In this document: positions 25,533-34,292 of the stretch, in pieces
How the letters are laid out: each line of letters opens with the position of its first letter
Numbering within the stretch: position 1 is the first letter of the stretch
Source: Emticicia sp. C21
Lineage (GTDB): Bacteria; Bacteroidota; Bacteroidia; Cytophagales; Spirosomataceae
Reading direction: 5' to 3'
Assembly (NCBI RefSeq): GCF_003418935.1
Contig: NZ_QVMT01000023.1
Span: 1 to 42,017, forward strand
DNA length: 42,017 nt
Translations under genes and position numbers: made by a program
Notes under the pieces: model-generated
What the model saw: only the letters and a program-made list of their open reading frames with translations
Database searches by the model: none
What the model was told of the DNA's origin: nothing

Positions 25533-27281
25533 TTGATGGAAGTAGTAAAATTTTCCGAGCTCCCGCTTTCGGAGTATGTTCTTCGTGCGGTCGAAGAGCT
25601 AGGTTTTGAGTATGCAACGCCTATACAATCAGCCGCAATTCCAGTAGTGATGCGTGGTGGCGATGTAATCGGTCAGGCGCAAACAGGAACAGGCAAAACT
25701 GCAGCCTTTGGCATCCCGGCCATAGAAGCAGTTGACGAAACAGATAAAAGCACACAGGTGCTAATTATGTGTCCGACCCGCGAGTTGGCACTTCAGGTAA
25801 AAGAGCAAATCCAGAAATTAGCCAAGTACAAAAAAGGATTGAACGTAGCAGCCATCTATGGTGGTGAGTCATACGAACGTCAGTTTTTAGCGCTAAAGAA
25901 AGGTTCGCAGATTGTAGTGGGTACTCCTGGTCGTATCATGGACCACATGGAGCGCAAAACTTTAGTATTAAGTGACATTAAATTGGCTATCCTTGATGAA
26001 GCTGATGAAATGTTGAACATGGGTTTCCGCGAAGATATTGAGAAAATCTTATCTTTTGCTCCTACAGAAAGACAAACATTGTTGTTTTCAGCAACTATGT
26101 CGCCTGAGATTCTTTCAATTACCAAACGTTTTCAGAAAAACCCTGAAATCGTAAAAACATTGAAAAAAGAAGTATCAAATGCCAACATTGAGCAGTTTTT
26201 CTTTGCTGTACGTAAAGAAGCGAAAATGGAGGTGATGACTCGCTTAATAGATGTACATGATTTGAAATTGATGTTGGTGTTTGCAAACACTAAATCAAAA
26301 GTAGATGAAATCGTAAGTGATTTACAAGTTCGTGGCTATGCCGCAGAAGGTCTTCATGGCGATATGCGTCAGCAAGTGCGTACACAGGTAATGAGCAAAT
26401 TCCGTGCAGGTGTAACCACTATTCTGGTGGCAACTGATGTAGCTGCCCGTGGTATCGACGTATCTGGTGTAGATGCAGTATTTAACTTTGATGTACCACA
26501 GGATTTAGAATATTACGTACACCGTATCGGCCGTACAGGTCGTGCAGGTAAAACAGGAAAAGCTTTCATGCTTATCTCTGGTCGTGATAAATACCGTCTG
26601 CGTGATATCGAGAACTATACTAAAGTAAAAATTGAACAAGGCAATATCCCTACATTCAATGAATTAGTAAAAACTCGTCACCGTAAATTCTTAGAACAAG
26701 TAAGATCGTCACTTCTTTCAGGTGTTGATAATTTCTACGAAGATATTATCGGTGAATTGAGCGAAGAAGGTTATTCTGATGCACAAATCATGGCTGCGCT
26801 GATTCAAATGCAGGTAGGCGCTGTGAAGAGCGAATTCTCTGATGCACAACTATCTGATAGCTACCGTGAGCCAAGATCTCAGGATTCAAGATTCGATAGA
26901 AGAGATTCAAGAAGCCAATATGGTAGCAGAGATGGTGGCCGTCGTGAGTATGGAAGTGGAAACAGAGACTCACGTGGTAGTAATGACCGTCGTTTCGAAC
27001 CGAGAGAAAGACGTCAGGAAACTGGCGCCCGTGGCTCAGGAAGAACTGACATGGTACGTTTGTTTATCAGCTTAGGCCGTAAAGACAACGTTGCTCCTAA
27101 CCATATTGTAGGTGCTATCACTTCAGAAGCCCGCATCGCAGGTCGTGCTATCGGACAAATTGATATTTATGACAAATTCAGTTTTGTAGAAGTACCTCAA
27201 CAAGATGTGAAACGCGTATTGGATGGTATGCAAGGCAAAACCATCAATGCCCGCGAAGTAAATATGGAAATTGCGAAATAA
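25533..27281 (+). CDS. DEAD-box ATP-dependent RNA helicase (DeaD/CsdA-like)
   Basis: RNA helicase of 582 residues for ribosome assembly and RNA unfolding, especially at low temperature. Motifs in order are AQTGTGKTAAF (Walker A), PTRELA, GTPGRI, DEAD in AILDEADEMLNMGF, SAT, VATDVAARGIDV and HRIGRTGRAG. An Arg/Gly/Ser/Asp-rich linker (about 440-500) leads to a DbpA/CsdA-type RNA-binding domain (MVRLFISLGRKDNV to the end). This layout matches DeaD rather than RhlE. Its long leader suggests post-transcriptional control. A terminator follows. Confidence 0.95.
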   Translation: MMEVVKFSELPLSEYVLRAVEELGFEYATPIQSAAIPVVMRGGDVIGQAQTGTGKTAAFGIPAIEAVDETDKSTQVLIMCPTRELALQVKEQIQKLAKYKKGLNVAAIYGGESYERQFLALKKGSQIVVGTPGRIMDHMERKTLVLSDIKLAILDEADEMLNMGFREDIEKILSFAPTERQTLLFSATMSPEILSITKRFQKNPEIVKTLKKEVSNANIEQFFFAVRKEAKMEVMTRLIDVHDLKLMLVFANTKSKVDEIVSDLQVRGYAAEGLHGDMRQQVRTQVMSKFRAGVTTILVATDVAARGIDVSGVDAVFNFDVPQDLEYYVHRIGRTGRAGKTGKAFMLISGRDKYRLRDIENYTKVKIEQGNIPTFNELVKTRHRKFLEQVRSSLLSGVDNFYEDIIGELSEEGYSDAQIMAALIQMQVGAVKSEFSDAQLSDSYREPRSQDSRFDRRDSRSQYGSRDGGRREYGSGNRDSRGSNDRRFEPRERRQETGARGSGRTDMVRLFISLGRKDNVAPNHIVGAITSEARIAGRAIGQIDIYDKFSFVEVPQQDVKRVLDGMQGKTINAREVNMEIAK

Positions 27282-27302
27282 TTTTTCGTATTGAGATAAA
27301 AT

Positions 27303-27336
27303 AAAAGCACGAGACTGTAAGGTTTCGTGCTTTTTT
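27303..27336. terminator. Terminator between helicase and membrane transporter-like gene
   Basis: A stem of AAAAGCACGA (27303-27312) with TCGTGCTTTT (27325-27334), extendable by three weaker pairs, is followed by more T residues. It lies between convergent genes and can serve both. Confidence 0.82.
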
Positions 27337-27354
27337 ATTGAAATAAATCGAGAA

Positions 27355-29652
27355 TCATTCCTCTTCATTCAAAATCCCTTCCCAGATTCTGCCAAAATCA
27401 AACTCATCTTTTGGCCACATATCTAAATTTACTTTGGGGGTATCTTTGGTTGTGCCATTTTGTAATACCCGTTTGCTTTGTAGAGTGCCAGTTAATAAGG
27501 CTCTTACATCGATATTGGCACGACCATAATGGTTTTTGGTAAATGGATCATCTAATCTTTTTAGAATCTCTTCTTCGTTGAGTTCTAAAGGTTTATTAGA
27601 GCCCACCAACATAAAGCCTCCAAATTCGTAAGTATAAGGAAATACACTCAAAAAACTATTCTGGATGCGCTCGGTTGCTCCCCAGGTAATAGCTAAACCG
27701 CCATCTTTCAATTTTGATCGTAAGAGTTTAAAGTATTCAACCGAATATAAATTCCCAGAATAAGATGATTTTGGCCGCAAGGCATCAGCCTCAATAATAT
27801 CGTATTTTTTGTCATTTCTATGTAAAAAATAACGCCCATCCTGCAAAATCAGATTCACTCGTTTATCTGTCATAATATAATGAGCTGAACTATCTCCACT
27901 ACGCCTCACAAATTCATACACTGCATCAGGCTGATTAACAATTACTTCAAAACAATCCAGATTTTTGGTGACTTCTCTACCTCCGGCATTATACAATGTA
28001 CTCGCAGACCCTAAGCCGATGATACCAATATCTTCCGGGTTAGGATGTATCAAAGCCGGAATAGCCCCCAGAACAATATGCGTATTATCCTGATTGAAGG
28101 GAAACATACTTTGGCCTAAGCCATTGGTATAAACAAACGAGTCTTTGTCAAAAGTTTTAATAAATGAAACAGCTGTTTCATCTTCTCTGATAATGAAATC
28201 CTTTTCGCTGGTCATGCCTCCCAGCTTCATCCAGAATTTTTCGTTTGATGGCAACAGAACAACCGCCAGAATAAGCACAGCCGCCATACTGATACGCATA
28301 AGCAGAGTGTTGAACCGATGTTTATGCAGAATGAAAATATAGACTAAGCCAATAAGACTGATAAGCTTGATAGTGAGAGAAGTACCTAAATAATTAAACC
28401 CTACCAAGGTCACAAACCACGCCCCGGCGGTTGAGCCTACAATATTCATAAATTGTAACCAACCTACTTTACGGCCTACTTCTTCAAACTTATCCTGAAT
28501 AATCAATTGCGATATAGTAAAGCTAAAACCCATAATAAAGGTCGGAACAGCCATCAGAAACATCGGAATGATGAACATGGTAGAAATGACTATATGAGTG
28601 GCAAAAGATGTCTCGTAGCTTTTAAAATAATCAAATAGAAAGGAAAGAGCAGATACATCTTTTATAGCCCATTGTAAGATAACAATAGAGCCAATGGTAT
28701 AAACATATAAGAAGTATTGAGAATTGAGGAATAATCTTAACCGATTGCCAGTATAATTTTTAGCGAAACGAACCCCAAAATAAGTGCCTATAGCCATCAT
28801 ACCCAGATAAATGGCCAGAATGATAGAAAAAGTCAGGGCCACTGATTTCATCATGGTTTCAATCATCCGGAACCACATAATTTCGAAGCAGATAGCCATG
28901 AAACCGGAAGTAGTATATTGCAGAATCCAGTAGAGAAAATTACGGTTCCATGAAAATCCTGTTGCTTTGGAACCAGGAATAAATATGGGCTCTTCTTTGC
29001 TTTTGGTGGTTTGATTACGTTTGTTTTCCCTATAATAAATAATAATAGAAGTGACCGCACAGGCAAAATTAAAGAAAGCACCCAAACGTACGGCATTCTC
29101 AAAGCCCATCACACGAATAAGGACGAAAGAAGTCACAAAAGTACCTATGGCTGCCCCGAGCGTATTGGTGAAATACAATAAACTGATGTAATTAGCCTGA
29201 TTTTCAGATGTTTTTTCTTCAAATGCCTTAGATAGCAATGGTAAAGATAGTCCCATCAGGAAAGTAGGAAAAAGCAATACCAGAAAAAGAATCAGATAAA
29301 TCTGAAAGCTAGAACCTGCCTGTAAGGCATTAGATTGATACAACCAATCATAAATGATGCTTTTACTAAATAAAGCAAAAAGCCCAATGCCCGTTTCGGC
29401 TAATACAAATAGTAAAATAGGTCTATTTTTGCCTGCCCGGTCGGCTAACTGTCCACCCGCTAAATAGCCTAAGCCTAATCCTGCCATAAATGCAGAAACA
29501 ATAAGGCTGATGCTGACAGAACTAATCCCGGTATAAAAAACCAACCATCGTTGCCAGATTACCTGATAGATAAGGGCTGCAAAACCGGAAAAGAAAAAAA
29601 TGAATAATAGGAGAACGGAACGGAATTTGTTAGATTTCGTTTGAGAGGCCAT
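27355..29652 (-). CDS. Fused MFS-like membrane domain and spermidine-synthase-like domain
   Basis: The 765-residue protein has about fourteen hydrophobic helices (13-475). The first part resembles major facilitator proteins, with AGLGLGYLAGGQLADRAG after the second helix. The C-terminal cytosolic domain (about 490-720) has the spermidine-synthase fold: IIGLGSASTLYNAG from residue 544, then ILQDGRYFL and YDIIEADALRP. In true spermidine synthases the last motif is DSTDP; here it reads D623-A-L-R626, so the second Asp is lost and aminopropyl transfer is doubtful. Such fused proteins are widespread and unexplained. It is convergent with the helicase and divergent from the next small gene. Confidence 0.8.
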   Translation of the reverse strand: MASQTKSNKFRSVLLLFIFFFSGFAALIYQVIWQRWLVFYTGISSVSISLIVSAFMAGLGLGYLAGGQLADRAGKNRPILLFVLAETGIGLFALFSKSIIYDWLYQSNALQAGSSFQIYLILFLVLLFPTFLMGLSLPLLSKAFEEKTSENQANYISLLYFTNTLGAAIGTFVTSFVLIRVMGFENAVRLGAFFNFACAVTSIIIYYRENKRNQTTKSKEEPIFIPGSKATGFSWNRNFLYWILQYTTSGFMAICFEIMWFRMIETMMKSVALTFSIILAIYLGMMAIGTYFGVRFAKNYTGNRLRLFLNSQYFLYVYTIGSIVILQWAIKDVSALSFLFDYFKSYETSFATHIVISTMFIIPMFLMAVPTFIMGFSFTISQLIIQDKFEEVGRKVGWLQFMNIVGSTAGAWFVTLVGFNYLGTSLTIKLISLIGLVYIFILHKHRFNTLLMRISMAAVLILAVVLLPSNEKFWMKLGGMTSEKDFIIREDETAVSFIKTFDKDSFVYTNGLGQSMFPFNQDNTHIVLGAIPALIHPNPEDIGIIGLGSASTLYNAGGREVTKNLDCFEVIVNQPDAVYEFVRRSGDSSAHYIMTDKRVNLILQDGRYFLHRNDKKYDIIEADALRPKSSYSGNLYSVEYFKLLRSKLKDGGLAITWGATERIQNSFLSVFPYTYEFGGFMLVGSNKPLELNEEEILKRLDDPFTKNHYGRANIDVRALLTGTLQSKRVLQNGTTKDTPKVNLDMWPKDEFDFGRIWEGILNEEE

Positions 29653-29810
29653 GCGTAAAAGTTAGTAAAACCACAACCAACCAACTATCCCTGGCATAAA
29701 GCTGACTAAGGAAATAGAAAGTAGTAGTGATAGGTTATTCATAAAAGTTTTGGAATCCTAAAATTACATGCTTTTTTTATTAAAAAAATTAATTTTTTGT
29801 GAAGAATTAT

Positions 29811-29818
29811 TATATTTG
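29811..29818 (+). promoter_or_regulatory. -7 box of the small membrane protein gene
   Basis: TATATTTG matches TAnnTTTG exactly and lies 30 bases before the ATG at 29849. No -33 box is found at normal spacing. Confidence 0.5.
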
Positions 29819-29848
29819 ATTAATCTAACCCTTTAAATACTAACCCCT

Positions 29849-30139
29849 ATGAAAACATGTAGTTTAATTGCTAACATTGTTATGCTACTTATTCTGATTC
29901 CTGCTGCATTCGGCGCTATTATGTCTCCTTTTGTATTTGATTCAGGCGCGAGTAGAAGAACATGGTTGATTTTTGGAACTCTTGTTGCTTTACCTGTCTT
30001 AATTATCTTATCACAAATTATTTCATGGATCGCGTATGTGCGCCACAATTACGACTTTGCTTTTAAAGTAAGTTTAGTGCCAGTGTTAGATATTTTAGTA
30101 ATTATCGTTCTTTTTACGATTAGTAGTGATTTGAAGTAG
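29849..30139 (+). CDS. Small membrane protein, three hydrophobic helices, unknown function
   Basis: The 96-residue product has three hydrophobic segments (about 5-27, 38-62 and 70-93) and short hydrophilic loops. The loop DSGASRRTW lies between the first two. No family is recognised. It has its own -7 box upstream and a strong terminator downstream, both of which support a real single-gene unit. It is divergent from the fused membrane/spermidine-synthase-like gene. Confidence 0.72.
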   Translation: MKTCSLIANIVMLLILIPAAFGAIMSPFVFDSGASRRTWLIFGTLVALPVLIILSQIISWIAYVRHNYDFAFKVSLVPVLDILVIIVLFTISSDLK

Positions 30140-30155
30140 AATTGTAAAAGAAATT

Positions 30156-30194
30156 AAAAAAGCCTGAAAACAACGCGAGTTTTCAGGCTTTTTT
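30156..30194. terminator. Bidirectional terminator after the small membrane protein
   Basis: A perfect 16-bp stem (30156-30171 with 30179-30194) with a seven-base loop is flanked by A and T runs. It ends the small gene and could also end the minus-strand lipoprotein transcript reading towards it. Confidence 0.9.
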
Positions 30195-30204
30195 GATTAT
30201 GAAA

Positions 30205-30305
30205 TTGAGTGATTTATTATTTAAGAATTAATAATTGATGCTCAATATATTAATCTCCATCTAGCGTACAAATAATCACTCAACAACAATTCGCTCAATC
30301 ACTCA
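30205..30305. repeat. Repeated AATCACTCA words downstream of the lipoprotein gene
   Basis: AATCACTCA occurs at 30274-30282 and 30297-30305, and its complement TGAGTGATT at 30206-30214. The outer pair could form a hairpin. This lies in the 174-base gap between the small membrane gene and the 3' end of the haem/copper lipoprotein gene. Confidence 0.3.
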
Positions 30306-30313
30306 TTAGACTT

Positions 30314-31666
30314 CTATTCCTCAAAATAATACCCAAATATTATCCCCATTTCATCCTCAGTTGTCAATCCGAATCTCACAGTTTTGTCTGTAGTATTATT
30401 ATAAGTGATTCTTGAAGTAAGTCCCTCGCCTTTTTTTAGGGAGATATAAGGGGTATAATTAATTTTTTCAGGATGTTCCCAATTGGTTGAGGTATAAACC
30501 ACTTCACCATCTCTGCTACCGCCTTTTATGAGTATTTCAAACTTTTCACCTAATTTATGCGTATGAGAGAATAGCATAGCTATTTTTATATTCTTGTCGA
30601 ATGTGAAGTTTTTGGAAATAACCGTTTTTTGTTTAGGTAGAATCGTGAGGTTATTATTGGCTAAATCAAGCACTTTTAGCGTGTTCTTTACATTAGCCTT
30701 ATTGGTTGTGTAAAGATTGATATAAACTTCTCCGGGAATGGCGCTTGTACCTTTATTGTAGTAATGAGAGTTCATATCAAAAGTAGTATTCGGAGCTACT
30801 TCAACGGCTGTTCCTTCCGGAAAAGTATAATCCATATTGGCTTCGCTTCCACCAAAATTAAAGATATGATTACCCATTTGCTGAAACGTAAGAACATTCA
30901 GTGAGCCATCCGGATTACGTAAATCACGTACCTGATTCAAAGGAGCCAGATTATTCTTGTCTCTGAATCCATATAGAATAAAATGATGACTTCCCGGACG
31001 CATTCTTATCTGAATTCTATTTACATAGGCAGTTTCAATGTTCCCTAAAGGTTTTCTTACAAACAGCTCTCTTTCAAAATCAGGAGCTACATCAAACTTA
31101 TCTAATTTCATCTGATAACCTGTTCCACTAGCAGGAGCGGCCAATACTTCAAATGGAGTTGTATTGCTTGGGGTGGTATCGTCTAATAGTTTGGCATCTG
31201 CCACAGCTCCTTTTTCGGGAGCTCCGGCTTCAATCCATCTTCTGATATACTCGATTTGTCCTGCATAGAGCGGTTCGCTTCCCAATGGCATGGTGCTACC
31301 ATAATTTTTACCGCCATGATGGCTATTATCAACATTCAATTTATGGAAAAATAAGCTTTGTAAGGAGTTAAAAGCTTTTACTAATTTTAAACCGTCTGCT
31401 CTAGCCTGGTCATTTTTTGGGTCTATCTCATATAAATTATTATACGCTTTACCTTTCGTTAACACCAGACCATGTTGGGCAAAGGCACCATCGTTTTCAG
31501 AGAAATGACAGCCCTGTACAGCGCAAGACTTCGTCAATATTTTATCCTGTATTAAATCAAAGCTAGATACTTCAGAGTCAACCGTCTCTTGTTTACTGCA
31601 AGAGTTCATCAGCGAAAGACACAAAACCGTAGCGACAGAAAGGGTAGTAAAAATAGTATATCTCAT
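30314..31666 (-). CDS. Lipoprotein with c-type haem site and copper type II monooxygenase-like domain
   Basis: The 450-residue protein has a lipoprotein-type signal with the cysteine at 23 (LMNSC). Residues 35-155 look like a c-type cytochrome domain: C48-AVQG-C53-H54 is a CX4CH haem motif, and STMPLGSEPLYAGQIEYIRRWIEAGAP supplies a distal Met and the usual C-terminal helix. Residues 185-450 contain three His sites, GSHHFILYGF, MNSHYYNKG and SHTHKLGE, in the order found in copper type II ascorbate-dependent monooxygenases (DBH/PHM). It is probably an envelope redox protein. Its substrate is unknown, and the copper assignment rests on pattern only. The gene stands alone. Confidence 0.72.
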   Translation of the reverse strand: MRYTIFTTLSVATVLCLSLMNSCSKQETVDSEVSSFDLIQDKILTKSCAVQGCHFSENDGAFAQHGLVLTKGKAYNNLYEIDPKNDQARADGLKLVKAFNSLQSLFFHKLNVDNSHHGGKNYGSTMPLGSEPLYAGQIEYIRRWIEAGAPEKGAVADAKLLDDTTPSNTTPFEVLAAPASGTGYQMKLDKFDVAPDFERELFVRKPLGNIETAYVNRIQIRMRPGSHHFILYGFRDKNNLAPLNQVRDLRNPDGSLNVLTFQQMGNHIFNFGGSEANMDYTFPEGTAVEVAPNTTFDMNSHYYNKGTSAIPGEVYINLYTTNKANVKNTLKVLDLANNNLTILPKQKTVISKNFTFDKNIKIAMLFSHTHKLGEKFEILIKGGSRDGEVVYTSTNWEHPEKINYTPYISLKKGEGLTSRITYNNTTDKTVRFGLTTEDEMGIIFGYYFEE

Positions 31667-31755
31667 ACAATCAATAGTATCACTTTTTCTTAACGTAAAT
31701 ATCAGTGATAAATATGTGCTTTAATATAAAAACCTGATAAATAGTTTACTACAAA

Positions 31756-32634
31756 CTACTTGCCATTTTTTTGATTAGACTTTTCACGCTGCCCGACATA
31801 CAAGCCAACAATTACTAACGCAGTACCTAAAAAAGTATGATAGGTAATAGGTTCATCAAGCAGCAGATAGGAATAAATAAACCCGAAAATAGGGCAGAGG
31901 AATAAGAAGAACGAAGCTTTAACCGGGTCAACTTCCAGAAGATATAACCATAATTGCACGGCTAGAATTGAAACCGGAAATATCAACCAGAGTACAGATA
32001 GCGTAAAATTAAGGTCAAAATGATTGGGCTCTTTGTGCAAAATAAATGTAAGAGGCAACATCAGAATACCGCCTAAGAATACCTGCCAGCCATTAATGGC
32101 TGTGCGTGATAATTTCCAGTCAATTTTAGAATAGTAAATAGTACCCACCGAGTAAGAAAGCATACTGAGAAACATATAAAAAAGCCCTAGAGGAGTAGCA
32201 AAACTTTTTTGCAAAAGCGGATAGGTGGCAAGACCAACCCCTAATAGACCCAATAATACAGCCAGCCACTCAGCCCTCTTTACCTGTCGGCCCATCCAGA
32301 AAGCCGAAATAATACTAATAAACAACGGGTTAGTGGCTGTTGAAAGACTCCCAATACCTGCAGCTACTTCTTTAATACCCAATACAAAGAAACTCAGGTA
32401 AAGGGTAACATTTAATAAACCGAATATGGTTAGTTCCCACCACTCTTTGCCTTTGGGCAGACGATCTCTTTGAAACAAAAACGAAAAGGCAAGCATAATA
32501 ATACCAGCCGATAAGAATCGTATCTGAAAAAGTACTAATGGTTCTACAGAACGAAGTCCGAATTTGGCAGCTGCCGAAGCCGAAGCCCATGACGCAGCAA
32601 ATAAAATTCCCAGTAAGAGGAGTCTCAGGTTCAA
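31756..32634 (-). CDS. EamA/DMT-family transporter
   Basis: Inner-membrane protein of 292 residues with ten hydrophobic helices in two EamA repeats (about 1-135 and 145-285). Typical words are the first-helix LLLGILFAASWASASAAAKFGL and the end of repeat two, FSLLLDEPITYHTFLGTALVIVG-like in spacing (seen as LLLDEPITYHTFLG). The charged C-tail is QREKSNQKNGK. The family exports metabolites, often amino acids or nucleosides; the substrate cannot be told. The gene begins 10 bases after tatD-type gene on the same strand, so the two form an operon. Confidence 0.87.
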   Translation of the reverse strand: MNLRLLLLGILFAASWASASAAAKFGLRSVEPLVLFQIRFLSAGIIMLAFSFLFQRDRLPKGKEWWELTIFGLLNVTLYLSFFVLGIKEVAAGIGSLSTATNPLFISIISAFWMGRQVKRAEWLAVLLGLLGVGLATYPLLQKSFATPLGLFYMFLSMLSYSVGTIYYSKIDWKLSRTAINGWQVFLGGILMLPLTFILHKEPNHFDLNFTLSVLWLIFPVSILAVQLWLYLLEVDPVKASFFLFLCPIFGFIYSYLLLDEPITYHTFLGTALVIVGLYVGQREKSNQKNGK

Positions 32635-32644
32635 TGTTCAGGTA

Positions 32645-33436
32645 TTATTTATGTATCAAATGTACGGCATTTTCAGTAGTCTGTCGTACCACTTCCTGAA
32701 AAGAGACCTGCTTTAATTCGGCTATTCTTTGGGCTACCAGCTCAATATAAGCAACCTCATTTCTTTTACCTCTATGCGGTACAGGCGCCAGATAAGGAGC
32801 ATCAGTTTCGAGTACCATATGTTTTAAATCTATAAATGGAAGCACTTTATCCATGCCCCCATTTTTAAAGGTAGCAACCCCTCCGATGCCTAATAAAAAG
32901 TTAAGCCCTATCACTCTCTGTGCTTCTTCCAGATTACCAGAAAAACAATGGAAAATACCTCTTAAATCACTCCATCCAAATTGCTCAATTAACTCAATAC
33001 ATCTTACAATGGCATTTAACTGGCCATCTTTCGAGTTACGAGAGTGAATGCAAATAGGTAAATTATATTTTTGAGCAAGACGCAATTGTGCAATAAAGGC
33101 TTCCTCCTGCTGTGGCACAAAGTTTAAATCCCAATAGAAATCAATCCCAATCTCTCCAATCATCTGGAAAGGCCTTTGGGCGTTTCTACTGAGTAAGTTT
33201 TCAACAATATATAGCTCCTGTTCATAGTCTTCTTTGATATAACAAGGGTGAACTCCCATCATGGGAAGACAAACACCCGGATATTGATTTTCCAGTGCCA
33301 ACATCCCATTAATGGTTTCAGAGTTGCAGTTGGGCATCCAGATTTGCTTTACGCCTGCCTCAAATGCGCGTTTGAGCATCAAGTCTCTATCTTCATCAAA
33401 TTGGTCGTCGTAAATATGTGCGTGGGTTTCTATCAT
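32645..33436 (-). CDS. TatD-family metal-dependent hydrolase
   Basis: TIM-barrel hydrolase of 263 residues, related to TatD DNases. It shows the N-terminal metal pair IETHAHIYDDQFDEDR, GEIGIDFYWD, PICIHSRNS, GIFHCFSGN, and ETDAPYLAPVPHRGKRNE, all in family order. Length fits the family. The longer frame from a TTG at 33460 starts inside a -7 box on this strand, so the ATG at 33436 is chosen. The EamA transporter follows after 10 bases. The gene is divergent from a glycosyltransferase, with overlapping promoters between them. Confidence 0.92.
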   Translation of the reverse strand: MIETHAHIYDDQFDEDRDLMLKRAFEAGVKQIWMPNCNSETINGMLALENQYPGVCLPMMGVHPCYIKEDYEQELYIVENLLSRNAQRPFQMIGEIGIDFYWDLNFVPQQEEAFIAQLRLAQKYNLPICIHSRNSKDGQLNAIVRCIELIEQFGWSDLRGIFHCFSGNLEEAQRVIGLNFLLGIGGVATFKNGGMDKVLPFIDLKHMVLETDAPYLAPVPHRGKRNEVAYIELVAQRIAELKQVSFQEVVRQTTENAVHLIHK

Positions 33437-33457
33437 CTCAATAATCAATTTTTTTTG

Positions 33458-33486
33458 CAAAATTACACCGTTAAAATTTCAAACAA
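33458..33486 (-). promoter_or_regulatory. Promoter of the TatD-EamA operon
   Basis: On the minus strand TTG (33486-33484), an 18-base spacer and TAATTTTG (33465-33458) give a good Bacteroidota promoter. It starts transcription about 16 bases before the ATG at 33436. Confidence 0.6.
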
Positions 33487-33489
33487 TAT

Positions 33490-33497
33490 TACTTTTG
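33490..33497 (+). promoter_or_regulatory. -7 box of the LgtF/WaaE-like glycosyltransferase gene
   Basis: TACTTTTG matches TAnnTTTG exactly, 18 bases before the ATG at 33516. It lies beside the -33 box of the opposing promoter. No clear -33 box is seen on its own strand. Confidence 0.5.
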
Positions 33498-33515
33498 GAA
33501 ATAAAACCACAGCTA

Positions 33516-34277
33516 ATGCATCTTTCAGTAGTAATTCTCACTTTTAACAGTACCCGAACAATCAGGCAAGTATTAGCAGCAGTAGCAGGGTGGGCCGATG
33601 AAATAGTGGTAGTTGATAGTGGTAGTACCGACGAAACACTGGCTATTGCACAGGAGTTCGGCTGTAAGATTTACCACCGGAAACTGGATGGCTTTGGTAA
33701 ACAAAAAAATTTTGCCGTAAATCAGGCCAAAAACGACTGGGTATTTGTAGTAGATTCTGACGAAGTAGTGACCGAAGCATTAAAGAAAGAGATAGATGCT
33801 CAACTGGCACAAAATACTGAATATAGGGGTTTTCTGGTGCCAAGGATACTCATATTTCTGGATAAAAAACTAAAATATGGCAGAGAATCAAAACTGCCGA
33901 CTTTACGAATATTCAACCGGAAGTTCGGGAATTATAATGATAAGGATGTTCATGAAGAGGTGGTTTTAGACGGGAAAACACTCACGCTGAAAAGAGAAAT
34001 GCTCCATTATAGTTTCTCTGATATAGCAGAGTTTTTCCAGAAGATGAACGATTATTCTTCCAGAAGTGCTGCAGAACTATATGTCAAAGGCAAACGTACT
34101 TCTATATTAAAAGTCATTACCAAGTTTCCCATCACTTTTTTTGTAGAGTATTTTATCAGACTTAATTTCCTTAATGGGTACCCAGGTTTTGTCTGGGCTT
34201 TTACTCAGGCAATTTATGCCAGTCTGAAATATATAAAACTCAGAGAATTACAAACCGCATCTACACTTCAATCTTAA
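33516..34277 (+). CDS. Family 2 glycosyltransferase, LgtF/WaaE-like
   Basis: The 253-residue GT-A enzyme shows LSVVILTFNSTRTI at the start, EIVVVDSGSTDET, GFGKQKNFAV, and the metal site VDSDEVV. The order matches the KdtX/WaaE/LgtF group that adds glucose or heptose to the lipopolysaccharide core. A C-terminal hydrophobic stretch (about 205-240) may attach it to the membrane. The longer frame starts at a TTG inside the -7 box and is rejected. A phosphodiesterase gene follows after 15 bases, so the two share a transcript. Confidence 0.87.
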   Translation: MHLSVVILTFNSTRTIRQVLAAVAGWADEIVVVDSGSTDETLAIAQEFGCKIYHRKLDGFGKQKNFAVNQAKNDWVFVVDSDEVVTEALKKEIDAQLAQNTEYRGFLVPRILIFLDKKLKYGRESKLPTLRIFNRKFGNYNDKDVHEEVVLDGKTLTLKREMLHYSFSDIAEFFQKMNDYSSRSAAELYVKGKRTSILKVITKFPITFFVEYFIRLNFLNGYPGFVWAFTQAIYASLKYIKLRELQTASTLQS

Positions 34278-34292
34278 TTTAATAATTTAGTA

